DNA of 64,000 nucleotides, from the NCBI GenBank assembly GCA_963708805.1, contig CAVPUA010000003.1, positions 1 to 64,000 of the forward strand, read 5' to 3'. The notes under the pieces are model-generated. The model did no database searches, was not told the origin of the DNA, and saw nothing but the letters and a program-made list of their open reading frames with translations. This document shows positions 8,170 through 16,981 of the stretch, piece by piece (the first letter of the stretch is position 1; each line of letters opens with the position of its first letter). The position numbers and the translations under genes were made by a program. The stretch comes from CAVPUA01 sp963708805 (lineage in GTDB: Bacteria > Actinomycetota > Actinomycetes > Mycobacteriales > Jatrophihabitantaceae).

Positions 8170-8541
8170 ATGCCCACCTATGAGTACGCCTGTACGAACG
8201 CCGACTGCGGCAACCGATTCGATCTCGTGCAGTCGTTCTCGGACCCGGCGGCGACCGAGTGCCCGGTCTGCGGGCAACGCGTGCGCAAGGTGTACGGCGC
8301 CGTGGGGGTCGTTTTCAAGGGCTCGGGCTTCTACCGCAACGACAGCCGGGACTCCGGCAAGCGAGCGACCGCATCGGCCGACAAGGCGGGCGGCGGCGAC
8401 GCCGCGGCGTCGGGCGGGTCGAGTGAATCGGCCGCATCGTCGCACACGCCCGCCGGCAAGGACGCGAGCTCGAGCGGCGGTACGGCATCCCCGGTCCCGG
8501 CGGCCGCGCCGTCCAAACCGGCCGCTACCACGCCCGCCTGA
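8170..8541 (+). CDS. FmdB-family zinc-ribbon protein
   Basis: A 123-residue protein starting M-P-T-Y-E-Y-A-C, with paired cysteines (C8...C13 and C36-x-x-C39) forming the FmdB/CxxC_CxxC_SSSS zinc ribbon. It carries the typical G-S-G-F-Y sequence near residue 58. The remaining half is a low-complexity Ala/Ser/Pro tail, common in actinobacterial members. The cysteine pairs predict metal binding, probably with a regulatory or chaperone role; the partner is unknown. The ATG is the family start. Confidence 0.85.
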   Translation: MPTYEYACTNADCGNRFDLVQSFSDPAATECPVCGQRVRKVYGAVGVVFKGSGFYRNDSRDSGKRATASADKAGGGDAAASGGSSESAASSHTPAGKDASSSGGTASPVPAAAPSKPAATTPA

Positions 8542-8633
8542 CGCCCGACCGGCCTGATCCACAGGCCCGCCTCTTGTCCACAGTTGAGCCTTTCCTGGCT
8601 CCCGGTGTCGCCGTCGATCCCTAGCTTTCGGGT

Positions 8634-9263
8634 GTGGCCACTCTTCTGGATCGTTTCGACGGCTGGCCGCGACGCGTGCTGTGCGCGCTCTGCCTCGGCG
8701 TCGCCGCCCTGACCTCGCTGGTCGGCACCGGTTCGGCATCGGCACCGACCGTCGCCGTGGTGGTCGCCGCCCGGCCGGTTGACATAGGAGCAACACTCAC
8801 CGCCGCCGACCTGTCGATCGCACGCTGGCCCCGATCGCTTCGCCCGGACGGCAGTCTGTCTTCGACGACGGCCGGTGTCGGGCGTCGGGTCAGCGGCGCC
8901 CTCGAACGAGGAGAAGCAGTGACGGCGAGCCGGCTGCTCGACTCCGCGCTCGAGCAACGGCTGCCCGCCGGGTTCTCCGCGGTTGCCGTCGGACTGGCCG
9001 ACGCCGGTTCGGCCGCGCTCGTCAAGGCGGGCGACTACGTCGACCTCATCTCGCCGGCCAGCGACCTCCCGGCCGGCGATGCGTCAACGACAGCGATCAT
9101 CATCGTCCAGGCGGCTCTGGTCGCCGCCGTCCTGCCGGCGACGTCGTCGACGCTCGGCGCCCAGCCGGCCGAACTCGTCGTCGCGGTCAGCGCGGCGGAG
9201 GCCCTCCGGCTCGCGGCCGTAGGCGGTCGCGGCTTGTTCGCATCCGTCCGGCCGCCACCCTAG
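8634..9263 (+). CDS. SAF-domain exported protein (CpaB/RcpC-like)
   Basis: The 209-residue product has a hydrophobic N-terminal segment (about residues 15-36) and then a SAF domain: A-A-R-P-V-D-I-G-A-T-L-T-A-A-D-L followed by L-E-R-G-E-A-V-T-A-S-R-L, the pattern found in CpaB/RcpC pilus-assembly proteins and antifreeze-like domains. A second region has the L-V-K-A-G-D-Y-V-D-L motif typical of CpaB. No pilus operon is next to it, so the link to pilus assembly is only by family. It starts at GTG 8634 and precedes mscL by 57 nt. Confidence 0.7.
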   Translation: MATLLDRFDGWPRRVLCALCLGVAALTSLVGTGSASAPTVAVVVAARPVDIGATLTAADLSIARWPRSLRPDGSLSSTTAGVGRRVSGALERGEAVTASRLLDSALEQRLPAGFSAVAVGLADAGSAALVKAGDYVDLISPASDLPAGDASTTAIIIVQAALVAAVLPATSSTLGAQPAELVVAVSAAEALRLAAVGGRGLFASVRPPP

Positions 9264-9320
9264 GATCTGGGCGTAGGGGCGGGTCGCCTAATCGCCTACA
9301 CGACTAGCGGGGAGTTCAGC

Positions 9321-9743
9321 GTGCTCAAGGGGTTCAAGGAGTTCATCCTTCGCGGCAACGTGGTCGATCTAGCCATCGCTGTCGTCATCGGTGGTGCCTT
9401 CGGGGCGGTGGTGAGCGCGTTCGTCAGCAAGATCATCACCCCGATCATCAACTCGATTCCCGGCAGCAGCAGCCAGGGCTTCGGGTTCTCTTTGCGCCAC
9501 GGGGCGAAGTTCACCGACAAGACGGGGGCGAACACCACGTTCGTCGATCTGTCCGGGATCATCAACGCGATCATCGTGTTCCTTGTGACGGCCGCCGTCG
9601 TCTACTTCGTCTTCGTGGTGCCGATGAACAAGCTGAACGAGCGCCGGCTGCGGGGCAAGGAAGCTGAGCCGGAGAAGAAGGCCGAAGACGTCCTGCTCCT
9701 CGAAGAGATTCGCGACCTGCTCCGCGCGCAGCAGGCATCCTGA
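9321..9743 (+). CDS. mscL: Large-conductance mechanosensitive channel MscL
   Basis: A 140-residue two-helix membrane protein. G-F-K-E-F-I-L-R-G-N-V-V-D-L-A-I-A-V-V-I begins the first helix with the conserved pore Gly/Ala pattern. The second helix lies at about residues 77-97, and the C-terminal bundle ends L-L-E-E-I-R-D-L-L. It opens under membrane tension to release osmolytes. GTG start with GGGGAG upstream. Confidence 0.95.
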   Translation: MLKGFKEFILRGNVVDLAIAVVIGGAFGAVVSAFVSKIITPIINSIPGSSSQGFGFSLRHGAKFTDKTGANTTFVDLSGIINAIIVFLVTAAVVYFVFVVPMNKLNERRLRGKEAEPEKKAEDVLLLEEIRDLLRAQQAS

Positions 9744-9752
9744 CCGCAGCAC

Positions 9753-9929
9753 TCACCCGTGGTGGGGCGGTCGCTCCGAGAGGTACCAGTCGTCGTCCCG
9801 GCGGCTGGGCTCGTCGCCCCACCCCGACCCCCGTTCGTCCGACGTGACATCCGGCAGGACCGGATCGTCATCGGGAGCACCGTTGGCCGCCCGCTTCCGG
9901 GACGTGCGGTCGGGACTGTCCTGAGCCAT
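9753..9929 (-). CDS. Small conserved acidic protein (58 aa)
   Basis: The product is hydrophilic, with a basic first third and a very acidic remainder (D-D-D-P-V-L-P-D and later D-D-D-W-Y-L-S-E-R-P-P-H-H). This tail resembles short uncharacterised actinobacterial proteins. The open frame extends to 10100, but the internal ATG at 9929 is the natural start. No function is known. It converges on mscL (9 nt between stops). Confidence 0.55.
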   Translation of the reverse strand: MAQDSPDRTSRKRAANGAPDDDPVLPDVTSDERGSGWGDEPSRRDDDWYLSERPPHHG

Positions 9930-10074
9930 GACACCAGTGTGACCTGCTCGGGCGGCATCGGCTCGGCTCCAGCGTGGTTCGCGTGGCGTTGGCCACTGCG
10001 TCGCCGCCCGGCTGCCGCCGACCGGGCGACGGTGCTTTGATGGACGAACGAAGCGCGCCGACCGACAGATTCGG

Positions 10075-10356
10075 GTGATTGCCGTGGTTGACACCGACAA
10101 GCTTGCCGACGTGGCGGCGAACCTGACCCAGCAAGCCGGCGAGTTTGCCGATCAGGTCAAGGAGAAGCTGGCCGAGGCGTTTGCCCGCGCCGTCCCCGTC
10201 GCCACGGAACTCGCGACGAAGGCGAGCGATGCGGTCGTGGACGGCGTCGACGCGGCGGCCGGCAGCTTGAAGTCCGTCACCGGCGGCCGGATCTCGAGCC
10301 AGATCGACGCCGTCAGCTCGAGCATCAAGGGTGCGCTGCCGACCAGCGAGAGGTAA
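10075..10356 (+). CDS. Small helical hypothetical protein
   Basis: The 93-residue product is almost entirely predicted amphipathic helix, rich in Ala, Val, Lys and Glu (K-L-A-D-V-A-A-N-L then Q-V-K-E-K-L-A-E-A-F). It has no transmembrane segment or known motif and resembles small apolipophorin- or phasin-like proteins in composition only. It may start at the GTG nine nt inside. The moaD frame begins about 30 nt downstream, so the two could be cotranscribed. Confidence 0.5.
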   Translation: MIAVVDTDKLADVAANLTQQAGEFADQVKEKLAEAFARAVPVATELATKASDAVVDGVDAAAGSLKSVTGGRISSQIDAVSSSIKGALPTSER

Positions 10357-10389
10357 GCCATCAACGACGACAGGGCCGTCGCGGTCACG

Positions 10390-10617
10390 GTGCGTTTCTG
10401 GGCCGCCGCCCGTCGCGCGGCCGGGCACGACGAAGAGGTCATCGAGACCTCTGGCATCGACGCCCTGCGCACCACGCTGGCGGCTCGACCCGAACTACGC
10501 GACGTCATGGCGGTCGCCGCGATCATGGTCGACGGGCAGGCCGCCTCCGACACCACCAGTTTGCGGCCCGGCTCGGTCGTCGACGTGTTGCCGCCGTTCG
10601 CCGGCGGCTCCAACTAA
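10390..10617 (+). CDS. MoaD/ThiS-family sulfur carrier
   Basis: The 75-residue beta-grasp protein has the typical start R-F-W-A-A-A-R-R-A-A-G and the C-terminal V-L-P-P-F-A-G-G-S-N. The last residues depart from the canonical terminal Gly-Gly: G-G is followed by S-N. If that is correct, the carrier would need trimming before activation or would act as a different beta-grasp protein. It overlaps the stop of moaE on the other strand by two bases. MoaD partners MoaE in molybdopterin synthase. Confidence 0.65.
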   Translation: MRFWAAARRAAGHDEEVIETSGIDALRTTLAARPELRDVMAVAAIMVDGQAASDTTSLRPGSVVDVLPPFAGGSN

Positions 10618-11043
10618 GGGAAGTTCACCCACTCGTCGGTGCCGTCGGCGAAGACCTGGCGCTTCCAGATCGGCAGCCGCAACTTCACCTGGTCGACCAG
10701 CTGGCTGCACAGTTCGAAGGCCTGGCTGCGGTGTGCCGTACTGATCGCGGCCACCAACGGCGACGTCGCCCACCTTCAACGGGCCGATCCGGTGGCTGAC
10801 CGCGACGCGGTGCACCTCGGATCGCGCCGCGAACTCGGCGGCGACCTCGGCCAGGACCTCGACCGCCCGTGGATGCGCTTCGTACTCGAGCTCGGTCACC
10901 GTCCGGCCGTGGTCGAAATCGCGAACAACCCCGCAGAACACGACGTGCGCCCCAGCTCCGGCGACCTGGACCGCCTGGTCGTGGGCCGCCACGTCGAGCG
11001 GATCGGCCGAGACGACACAGATGACCACCTTCGGGTCGGTCAC
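10614..11043 (-). CDS. moaE: Molybdopterin synthase catalytic subunit MoaE (frame-disrupted)
   Basis: The first frame gives H-V-V-F-C-G-V-V-R-D-F-D-H-G-R and L-E-Y-E-A-H-P, the MoaE core, then H-R-I-G-P-L-K-V-G-D-V-A-V. After one extra base near 10762 the next frame continues T-A-H-R-S-Q-A-F-E-L-C and ends in the conserved lysines P-I-W-K-R and D-E-W-V. MoaE inserts the dithiolene sulfurs into cPMP. It starts at GTG 11043, overlapping the mog stop, and is the last gene of moaC-mog-moaE. Confidence 0.82.
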
Positions 11044-11529
11044 ACCCCACCGCCTGGGCGGTGGTCGCCGCCGGCCAGCTGATCGGCGACGTGTCCGACC
11101 AGAGGCAGCAACAACGCCAGGCCGTCACGGACACCGCCCGGTCGACCCGGGGAGGGTCACGACGAGCGATTCGCCGATCGTGCCGGCGACCCCGCGAGAG
11201 AGCACCGAGGTCGGGACGCGCTCACGGTCGGCCTGCCGTAGCGCCTCGGCGATTCCGGGAATCTCCTTGTCGAGCAGCGGTTTCACCGCCTCCGGCGTGA
11301 CGTCGGTGGGCGTGAGCCCGGTGCCGCCCGTCGTCAGGATCAACCGCACGTCGAGCGCGATCGCGTGCGCCACCGCCTCGCGGATCTGTTCGATGTCGTC
11401 GGCGACGATCGTCCGCAGCACGACCTCGTGACCGGCCGCGCCGAGCGATTCGGCCAGCAGGGCTCCGGACGTGTCGGCCCGCTCGCCGGCCGCCGATCGG
11501 TTGGAGCAGGTGATCACTGCTGCCCTCAC
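11040..11529 (-). CDS. mog: Molybdopterin adenylyltransferase, MogA/MoaB family (frame-disrupted)
   Basis: The product starts at GTG 11529 (R-A-A-V-I-T-C-S-N-R-S-A-A-G), overlapping the moaC stop in a GTGA. It contains the MoCF signature L-T-T-G-G-T-G-L-T-P-T-D and the later G-x-x-L-V-V-T-L-P-G-S. A shift near 11130 breaks the frame; the next frame gives L-A-L-L-L-P-L-V-G-H and ends at TGA 11042-11040, overlapping the moaE start. It would adenylate molybdopterin before MoeA acts. Confidence 0.82.
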
Positions 11530-11993
11530 GGCGCCGTCCACTCCCCGGACCGGCCACCGGACTTCGCGAGCAACCGGACGTCGGTCAGCCGGGCCGAGCG
11601 GTCGACCGCCTTGACCATGTCGTAGAGCGCCAACCCGGCCGTGACGACGGCAGTCAGCGCCTCCATCTCGACCCCGGTGCGTTCGGCCGTCCGGGTCGTG
11701 ACGACGATCTCGACCGAGTCGGCGCCCAGCTCCAGCTCGACCTCGACGCCGTGCAGCGCGATGGGATGGCACAACGGCACCAGCTCCGAGGTTCGCTTCG
11801 CTCCGCTGATCGCGGCGACGCGGGCCACCGCCAGGGCGTCACCCTTGGGCAGACCGTCTCGGCGCAGTAGCTCGATCACGGCGGGGGTCGTGACGAAGCG
11901 CCCGCCGGCGCGGGCCTCGCGGGCGGTGACCGCCTTCTCCGACACGTCGACCATGCGGGCGCGCCCGGACGCGTCGAGGTGCGTGAGTTCCAT
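11526..11993 (-). CDS. moaC: Cyclic pyranopterin monophosphate synthase MoaC
   Basis: Intact at 155 residues, the normal MoaC length. Conserved features include M-V-D-V-S-E-K near the start, K-R-T-S-E-L-V-P-L-C-H-P-I and the C-terminal G-V-E-M-E-A-L-T-A and D-M-V-K-A-V-D. MoaC converts the cyclic GTP intermediate to cPMP. It leads the moaC-mog-moaE operon with overlapping stops and starts. No moaA is in view. Confidence 0.93.
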   Translation of the reverse strand: MELTHLDASGRARMVDVSEKAVTAREARAGGRFVTTPAVIELLRRDGLPKGDALAVARVAAISGAKRTSELVPLCHPIALHGVEVELELGADSVEIVVTTRTAERTGVEMEALTAVVTAGLALYDMVKAVDRSARLTDVRLLAKSGGRSGEWTAP

Positions 11994-11997
11994 TCGA

Positions 11998-12852
11998 TCA
12001 GCCTAGACAGGGCCGGTCGCTGACGCCGACGCCCTGGGAGTCGAGTAGCCGGGCCAGCGACATGGCGTCGAACGGGGCGCGCACCTTCATGTCGTTGTCG
12101 AAATAGACGTAGACGTCGCGGTCGGCCGCCAGCCACGCCCGGATGCGCACGGCCCAGCGCTCAAGCGATTGGTCGGTGTAGCCGCTGGCGTACAGCTCCT
12201 TGTCGCCGTGCAGTCGGGCGTACACGAAGTCGGCGGTCACGTCATCGATGAACGGCCACTTACCGGCAGTGTCGGCGACCACGACCGCGATCCCGTGCTC
12301 GGTGAGCAGTTGGGTGAAAGCCTTGACCTTGAAGGAATCGTGTCTGACTTCGAGCGCATGTCGCAGCGGCCGATCGACAAGGGCGGTCGTGAACGATCGG
12401 TCGACCATCCGCTCGTCGTGCCGACGGGCGAGATAGGCCGCCTCCCCCGTCGATCGAGGCAGTCGCCCGAAGAAGTCGGCCAGCCGCTCGGCGTCATAGC
12501 CGAGCGACGGGGGTAGCTGCCAGAGGATCGGCCCCAGCTTCTCGGCGAGCACCAGCGGTCCCGATGCGAAGAAGTTCGCCAGCGCGGAGTCGACATCGCG
12601 CAGCTTCTTCATGTGCGTGATGAAGCGGCCGCCCTTGATCGAGAAGACGAAGTCGGGCGGCGTCTGCTCGTACCAGGTGCGGTAGCTCGCCGGCCGTTGC
12701 AGGGCGTAGAACGAGCCGTTGATCTCGATCGATGTCAACCGCGCCGCCGCGTATTCGAGTTCACGCCGGTGCGGCAAGCCCTTCGGGAAGAAGACGCCGC
12801 GCCAGGGCGGGTACGTCCAGCCCGAGATCCCGACGCGTGCGACCGCCATCAT
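11998..12852 (-). CDS. DUF72 (YecE-like) domain protein
   Basis: The 284-residue cytoplasmic protein starts R-V-G-I-S-G-W-T-Y-P-P-W-R-G-V-F-F-P and has E-I-N-G-S-F-Y-A-L-Q-R-P near residue 43 and V-Y-V-Y-F-D-N-D near the end, the DUF72 TIM-barrel signatures. The function of the family is not established. It lies 4 nt upstream of moaC on the same strand, but this contiguity need not mean a role in cofactor synthesis. Confidence 0.85.
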   Translation of the reverse strand: MMAVARVGISGWTYPPWRGVFFPKGLPHRRELEYAAARLTSIEINGSFYALQRPASYRTWYEQTPPDFVFSIKGGRFITHMKKLRDVDSALANFFASGPLVLAEKLGPILWQLPPSLGYDAERLADFFGRLPRSTGEAAYLARRHDERMVDRSFTTALVDRPLRHALEVRHDSFKVKAFTQLLTEHGIAVVVADTAGKWPFIDDVTADFVYARLHGDKELYASGYTDQSLERWAVRIRAWLAADRDVYVYFDNDMKVRAPFDAMSLARLLDSQGVGVSDRPCLG

Positions 12853-12969
12853 CCGATCATGCCTCCTGCCTAGCCGATACCCTGAGACTTGCCGCCGACA
12901 AGACCGCGAGGATCAACAACTGCATAGCCAGGCACCGTCAGGTCAGTCCGCCAAGACCGGCCTGCCGCC

Positions 12970-13045
12970 GCCCCCATAGCTCAGGGGATAGAGCGCCGCA
13001 CTCCTAAGGCGGGCGTCGCAGGTTCGAATCCTGCTGGGGGCACCA
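12970..13045 (+). tRNA. tRNA-Arg (anticodon CCT)
   Basis: The acceptor GCCCCCA pairs with TGGGGGC, the D-arm is GCTC...GAGC, the anticodon loop CTCCTAA carries anticodon CCT, and the T-arm is GCAGGTTCGAATCCTGC. CCA is encoded (13043-13045). Confidence 0.93.
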
Positions 13046-13136
13046 TGTGAAGGGGAATCTCTGGTCGTTGTCCGCGGCTTGGCGGCCAGTGCCGATGTGA
13101 GCAAGATGGGGCGTGACTGCCCTGGTTGGAGGACCC

Positions 13137-14006
13137 ATGAGTCGCGTCGCGGTGACCGGGAGCAACGGCAAGCTGGGACGGGTGGTCGTCGATCGCCTCC
13201 TCGCCCACGGCTGGGAGGTCGTCGGCCTTGATCGAGTCACCTCGCCCGACAGCGGCGCGGTGTCGTCGGTGGTCGACCTCACGGACTTCGGGCAGGCCGT
13301 CGAGGCACTGAGCGGCATCGACGACCGGCATGACGGAGTCGACGCGCTGGTTCATCTTGCGGCGATCCCGGCGCCCGGTCTGCGGACCAATGCAGCGACG
13401 TTCGCGAACAACATCACCGCCTCGTACAACACCTACAGCGCAGCGATCCGAGCCGGCGTGCGCAAGATCGTCTGGGCGTCGAGCGAAACCGTGCTCGGCC
13501 TTCCGTTCGACGAACCGCCGCCCTACGTCCCGGTCGACGAGGAATACCCGCCCCGACCGAACAGCACCTACTCGCTGGTCAAGACGCTCGAGGAGGAGCT
13601 GGCCCGCCAACTCTGCCGCTGGCATCCCGATCTCTCCATGATCGGCCTGAGGTTCAGCAATGTCATGAACCCCGAGGACTACGCGCAGTTTCCGTCCTAT
13701 GACGCCGACCCGCAGCTGCGTCGATGGAACCTGTGGGCCTACATCGACGCCCGCGACGGGGCGCAGGCCGTCCGGCGCGCGCTCGAGCACGACAGCACCG
13801 GCGCGGACGTGTTCATCATCGCCAATGCCGACACCGTGATGTCGCGGCCCAACGACGCCCTGCTCGCTGAGGTGTTCCCGCACGTCGCGCTCACCCGCCC
13901 GGTCGGGCCGCACGAAACGCTCCTGTCGATCGACAAAGCCCGCCGTGTCCTCGGCTACGAGCCACAGCATTCGTGGCGCGATGCCGCCGGAGAGGAACCG
14001 TCGTGA
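13137..14006 (+). CDS. NAD-dependent epimerase/dehydratase (extended SDR)
   Basis: Starts at ATG 13137 with the nucleotide-binding motif V-T-G-S-N-G-K-L-G-R. Further SDR features are L-V-H-L-A-A-I-P near residue 73, a Ser at A-S-S-E and the catalytic pair Y-S-L-V-K. The 289-residue protein probably modifies a sugar or related polyol with NAD. Its stop overlaps the GTG of the next dehydrogenase, so the two form a coupled operon downstream of tRNA-Arg. Confidence 0.85.
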   Translation: MSRVAVTGSNGKLGRVVVDRLLAHGWEVVGLDRVTSPDSGAVSSVVDLTDFGQAVEALSGIDDRHDGVDALVHLAAIPAPGLRTNAATFANNITASYNTYSAAIRAGVRKIVWASSETVLGLPFDEPPPYVPVDEEYPPRPNSTYSLVKTLEEELARQLCRWHPDLSMIGLRFSNVMNPEDYAQFPSYDADPQLRRWNLWAYIDARDGAQAVRRALEHDSTGADVFIIANADTVMSRPNDALLAEVFPHVALTRPVGPHETLLSIDKARRVLGYEPQHSWRDAAGEEPS

Positions 14007-14839
14007 ACACCACGATTCTCGGTATCGGAAACATGGGCTCGGCCATGGCGGCCCGACTGGTCGAGACTGGCCACCGAGTGACGGTGTGGGGTCGGCATCC
14101 CGAACGCGGACAAGAGCTCGCCGAGCTCGGCGCCACGCTCGAGCCCGACCTGCACGCCGCGGTCGCCGACGCCGACGTGGTGATCACGATGGTGACCAAC
14201 GGCGACGCCGTCCAGTCGATCGCGGAACGGATGCTGGGCGCCATGCGCTCGGGCGCCGTGTGGGTGCAGGCGTCCACGGTCGGCGCCGAGTGGTCCGACC
14301 GGTTGCGGACGCTCGCGGACGCCGCCGGCCAGACGATGATCGACGCGCCCGTGTCCGGCAGCACCGGCCCCGCCCGCTCGGGAAGCCTGTCCTGGATCGT
14401 CTCCGGGCCGGAGACAGCGGTTGCCGCAGCCCGACCGGTGTTGGACGCACTCGGGGTACGGGTACTCGTCGTCGGCAGCGGCCAAGAAGCGAGCCGGATC
14501 AAGCTCATCGTCAATACCTGGATGACTGCGGCCACCGTCGCCATGGCCGATGTCCTGGCCGCCTGCGACCGGCTTGACGTCTCGCGAGCGTCGCTGCTGC
14601 AGGTGATCGGCGCCGGACCGCTCGCGATGCCGTATGCCCTACAGAAGGCCGACCTGATGAACGAAGGCGCATACCCGGCCGGCTTCCCGGTCGAGCTCGC
14701 GCTCAAGGACGTCCGCCTGACCGAGCAGGCCGAAGGCGCTCAGCCGCCGCTCGTCCGCGAGGTCGAAGCCCGGCTGCAGCGAACCGTCGACGCCGGACAT
14801 GCCCGCGACGACGTCGCCGCTGTCGCGGCCGTCGAGTAA
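14003..14839 (+). CDS. NAD(P)-dependent beta-hydroxyacid dehydrogenase-like protein
   Basis: A 278-residue 6PGDH/HIBADH-type enzyme: N-terminal G-I-G-N-M-G-S-A-M-A-A-R binds NAD(P), D-A-P-V-S-G-S-T-G-P is the substrate loop, and K-L-I-V-N-T-W contains the catalytic Lys (the family has G-x-x-x-K-x-x-x-N; here the glycine is replaced in S-R-I-K-L-I-V-N). GTG start overlapping the TGA of the epimerase gene; AGAGGAA upstream. Substrate unknown. Confidence 0.85.
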   Translation: MNTTILGIGNMGSAMAARLVETGHRVTVWGRHPERGQELAELGATLEPDLHAAVADADVVITMVTNGDAVQSIAERMLGAMRSGAVWVQASTVGAEWSDRLRTLADAAGQTMIDAPVSGSTGPARSGSLSWIVSGPETAVAAARPVLDALGVRVLVVGSGQEASRIKLIVNTWMTAATVAMADVLAACDRLDVSRASLLQVIGAGPLAMPYALQKADLMNEGAYPAGFPVELALKDVRLTEQAEGAQPPLVREVEARLQRTVDAGHARDDVAAVAAVE

Positions 14840-14911
14840 CGCCCGTCGTGCCGGGCCGGAGCTTCGAAGAGACCGCGAGCGATCCGCGCCCGGTTTGATC
14901 AACGCATTTTC

Positions 14912-14957
14912 GTACGCAAGAGGCGGGTGTCGCAGGCTCGAATCCCGCAGACGGCAC
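14912..14957 (+). pseudogene. tRNA 3'-half remnant (possible attachment scar)
   Basis: The block GGCGGGTGTCGCAGG-CTCGAAT-CCCGC followed by AGACGGCACC resembles the variable loop, T-arm and acceptor 3' strand of a tRNA and aligns with the tRNA-Arg at 12970 (GTCGCAGG then TCGAATCC). No matching 5' half (GCCGTCT acceptor, D-arm) precedes it. A tRNA 3' fragment without its 5' half is the usual scar of an integrated element. The neighbouring 400 nt are AT-richer than the rest of the window and hold no gene. Confidence 0.45.
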
Positions 14958-15075
14958 CGGCGCATTTCCGACGGTAATTCCTCACGGGCTTTCCCCGCCA
15001 CGACGCCGGATTTTTATTTTGCGAGGCAGCCAGCCAAAGAGTCCCACGCCGGATTGGGACCCGATTCGAGTTCTG

Positions 15076-15122
15076 GCTCAGCCCACGACCAGCGGCTCCC
15101 TAGGCATCGCCGTGGGCTGAGC
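15076..15122 (+). terminator. Perfect 12-bp stem-loop
   Basis: GCTCAGCCCACG (15076-15087) and CGTGGGCTGAGC (15111-15122) are exact reverse complements around a 23-nt loop. No U-tract follows, so it may be a U-less actinobacterial terminator or another structured element. It lies in the gene-free stretch 14840-15489. Confidence 0.45.
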
Positions 15123-15409
15123 AGCGCGAGTCTGACACGTACGCGGCGGAAAAATCGACGGTTTCGGTGACCGGCTTCTGGAGGCCGTCGCCGCTTCGCT
15201 TCCGCAAATCGGGAACCGAGTCGTTTATCCATACTTTTGGATTTCCCGGTCCGGTCGCCATTTGAAAATACCTCGGCTAACTAACGAAAATCTGGGTTGA
15301 TCACCCTGCGTATTTGACTCCGGATGGGGCTCGAGAAATGTCGTCGGCAATGGTGGGAAGCGAAGCTCGACCTGTTACGAAATGACGTCCAAATCGTTTC
15401 CTAGTTCCG

Positions 15410-15439
15410 TTGACCCAGCCACCAAACGATTGGTAGTTT
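15410..15439 (+). promoter_or_regulatory. Candidate housekeeping promoter for the substrate-binding protein gene
   Basis: TTGACC (15410-15415), an 18-nt spacer and TAGTTT (15434-15439). The start codon is about 50 nt downstream, with GGAGAGG before it. Confidence 0.5.
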
Positions 15440-15489
15440 CCGCTCGCGGGTGACTCGGATCACCCCCGGCTCCTTTGAAGGAGAGGCCA

Positions 15490-16831
15490 GTGAGCAATCG
15501 GCTCAAGTTAGTAGCAGTGGTTGCGGCGAGCGCCGCGCTTGTCAGCGGGGTAGCGGCCTGTGGCGGCAGCTCCAAGAGCAGCAGCGGCGGGAGTAGCGGC
15601 AGCAGCAGCTCCGCCGCCAAGACCGCTACGTTCTCGGACCCGACGTCGGGCGTGACGACCTCGTCGATCAACTACGGGTTGATCTCGGACCAGACCGGGG
15701 CGACGGTGTCGACCCAGGTGCCCTTCGCGGACGGGTTCAAGTCAGCGATCAACGCGGCGAACGCCAAGGGCGGCGTCCTCGGCCGCAAGATCAACGTCGA
15801 CGCCTGCGACGAGCAGTACCAGGTCGCACCGGCCGTGGCGTGTCTCAAGGACATGATCAGCAACAACCCGGTGGTGGGTCTGACCGGGTTGAACAACTCC
15901 TCGTTCCAGGCGGCGGGTCTGCCGCTGGTGCAGGCGGCCAAGCTGCCCGTCATCGGCCCGGAGTCGACCAGCCAGAGCATCGTCTCGCCGTTCCCGGGCT
16001 ACGTCTGGGCCACGGAGTGCTCCTACCCGAACCAGGCTGACGTCGCGGTCGCCTACGCGGCCAAGAAGCTGGGCACGACGAACTTCACCGCGATCGGTCT
16101 GGGTGGCAACGTGGCCTCGGCCGCGGCGTACCTCGATCAGGTGAAGGAGCGCGTGCAGAAGATCGGCGCGCACCTATCAGGAGACGGTGCAGTACACCTA
16201 CGGCGCGCCGAACATGGACCAGCAGGCGCAGGAGATCGCGGCCAAGAAGCCGATGGTGATCTTCACCCACGGTGGTACCGCGCAGAACGTCACCGCGTTC
16301 AAGTCGCTGGAGAAGTTCGGCGTGACCAACACGCTGGTGATCGGCATCTTCGCTCAGGAGACCGACGCCATCGCGCAGGCCTCGACCGCGGTCGGCAAGA
16401 ACTACTACGCGGTGAACTGCTTCCAGAACGGCAAGAACACCAGCGTTCCGGGAGTCCCGCAGATGGTGGCTGACGGCAAGGCGTCGGGCTACTCGGCCGA
16501 CATCTACAACGACTCCGACTTCACCAACGGCTACGTCAACGGCCTGCTGGTGATCGAGGCCATCACCAAGGCCGGCGACAAACTGACCCGAGCGTCTCTG
16601 AACGCGGTGATGCCCACCATCACCAACTTCGACACCAAGGGACTGAGCCCAACGATCGGATTCGGGCCCACGAACTCGCTGGGCATCAACTCGGTGGCTC
16701 CGTTCAAGTACAACTACACGACCAGTACGTGGGAGATCCAAGGCAGCTTCGCGGACTACCAAGGCTGCAACTCCAACGAGTTCCAGAACGGCAATATCGA
16801 CAAGTTCAGCGCAGACTGCATCAAGTCCTGA
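15490..16831 (+). CDS. Branched-chain amino acid-type ABC substrate-binding lipoprotein (frame-disrupted)
   Basis: Starts at GTG 15490 behind GGAGAGG. The N-terminus is a lipoprotein signal peptide ending V-A-A-C-G-G, followed by a Ser/Gly linker. The body is a Peripla_BP_6 protein: I-S-D-Q-T-G-A-T, G-G-V-L-G-R-K-I, then V-G-L-T-G-L-N-N. One extra base near 16175 shifts the frame; the second part runs Y-G-A-P-N-M-D-Q-Q-A-Q to the natural stop. It would capture amino acids, amides or ureas outside the membrane. No permease or ATPase genes follow; a perfect terminator ends the unit, so it is an orphan binding protein. Confidence 0.82.
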
Positions 16832-16844
16832 CGTAGTCGAGGTG

Positions 16845-16882
16845 GTGCGGCCGGGTCCCTCGACCCGGCCGCACTTCCGTTT
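16845..16882 (+). terminator. Strong intrinsic terminator
   Basis: A perfect 13-bp stem (16845-16857 with 16862-16874) with a 4-nt loop, followed by TTCCGTTT. It lies 13 nt after the stop of the substrate-binding protein gene. Confidence 0.85.
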
Positions 16883-16981
16883 CACCGCGCCCGATGGTGA
16901 CTGTCCGTGTATGGTTCTGGTAAAGTTGATCTTCCAGCACACGGTCCGGGGGGCCCGTCTCACCCGAAAGGTGCCCCGCCC

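Noticed and set aside
12981..13970. 329-codon minus-strand frame
   Set aside because: It is opposite the epimerase gene and reads through the tRNA-Arg; its end (G-F-E-P-A-T) is the typical translation of a tRNA T-arm.
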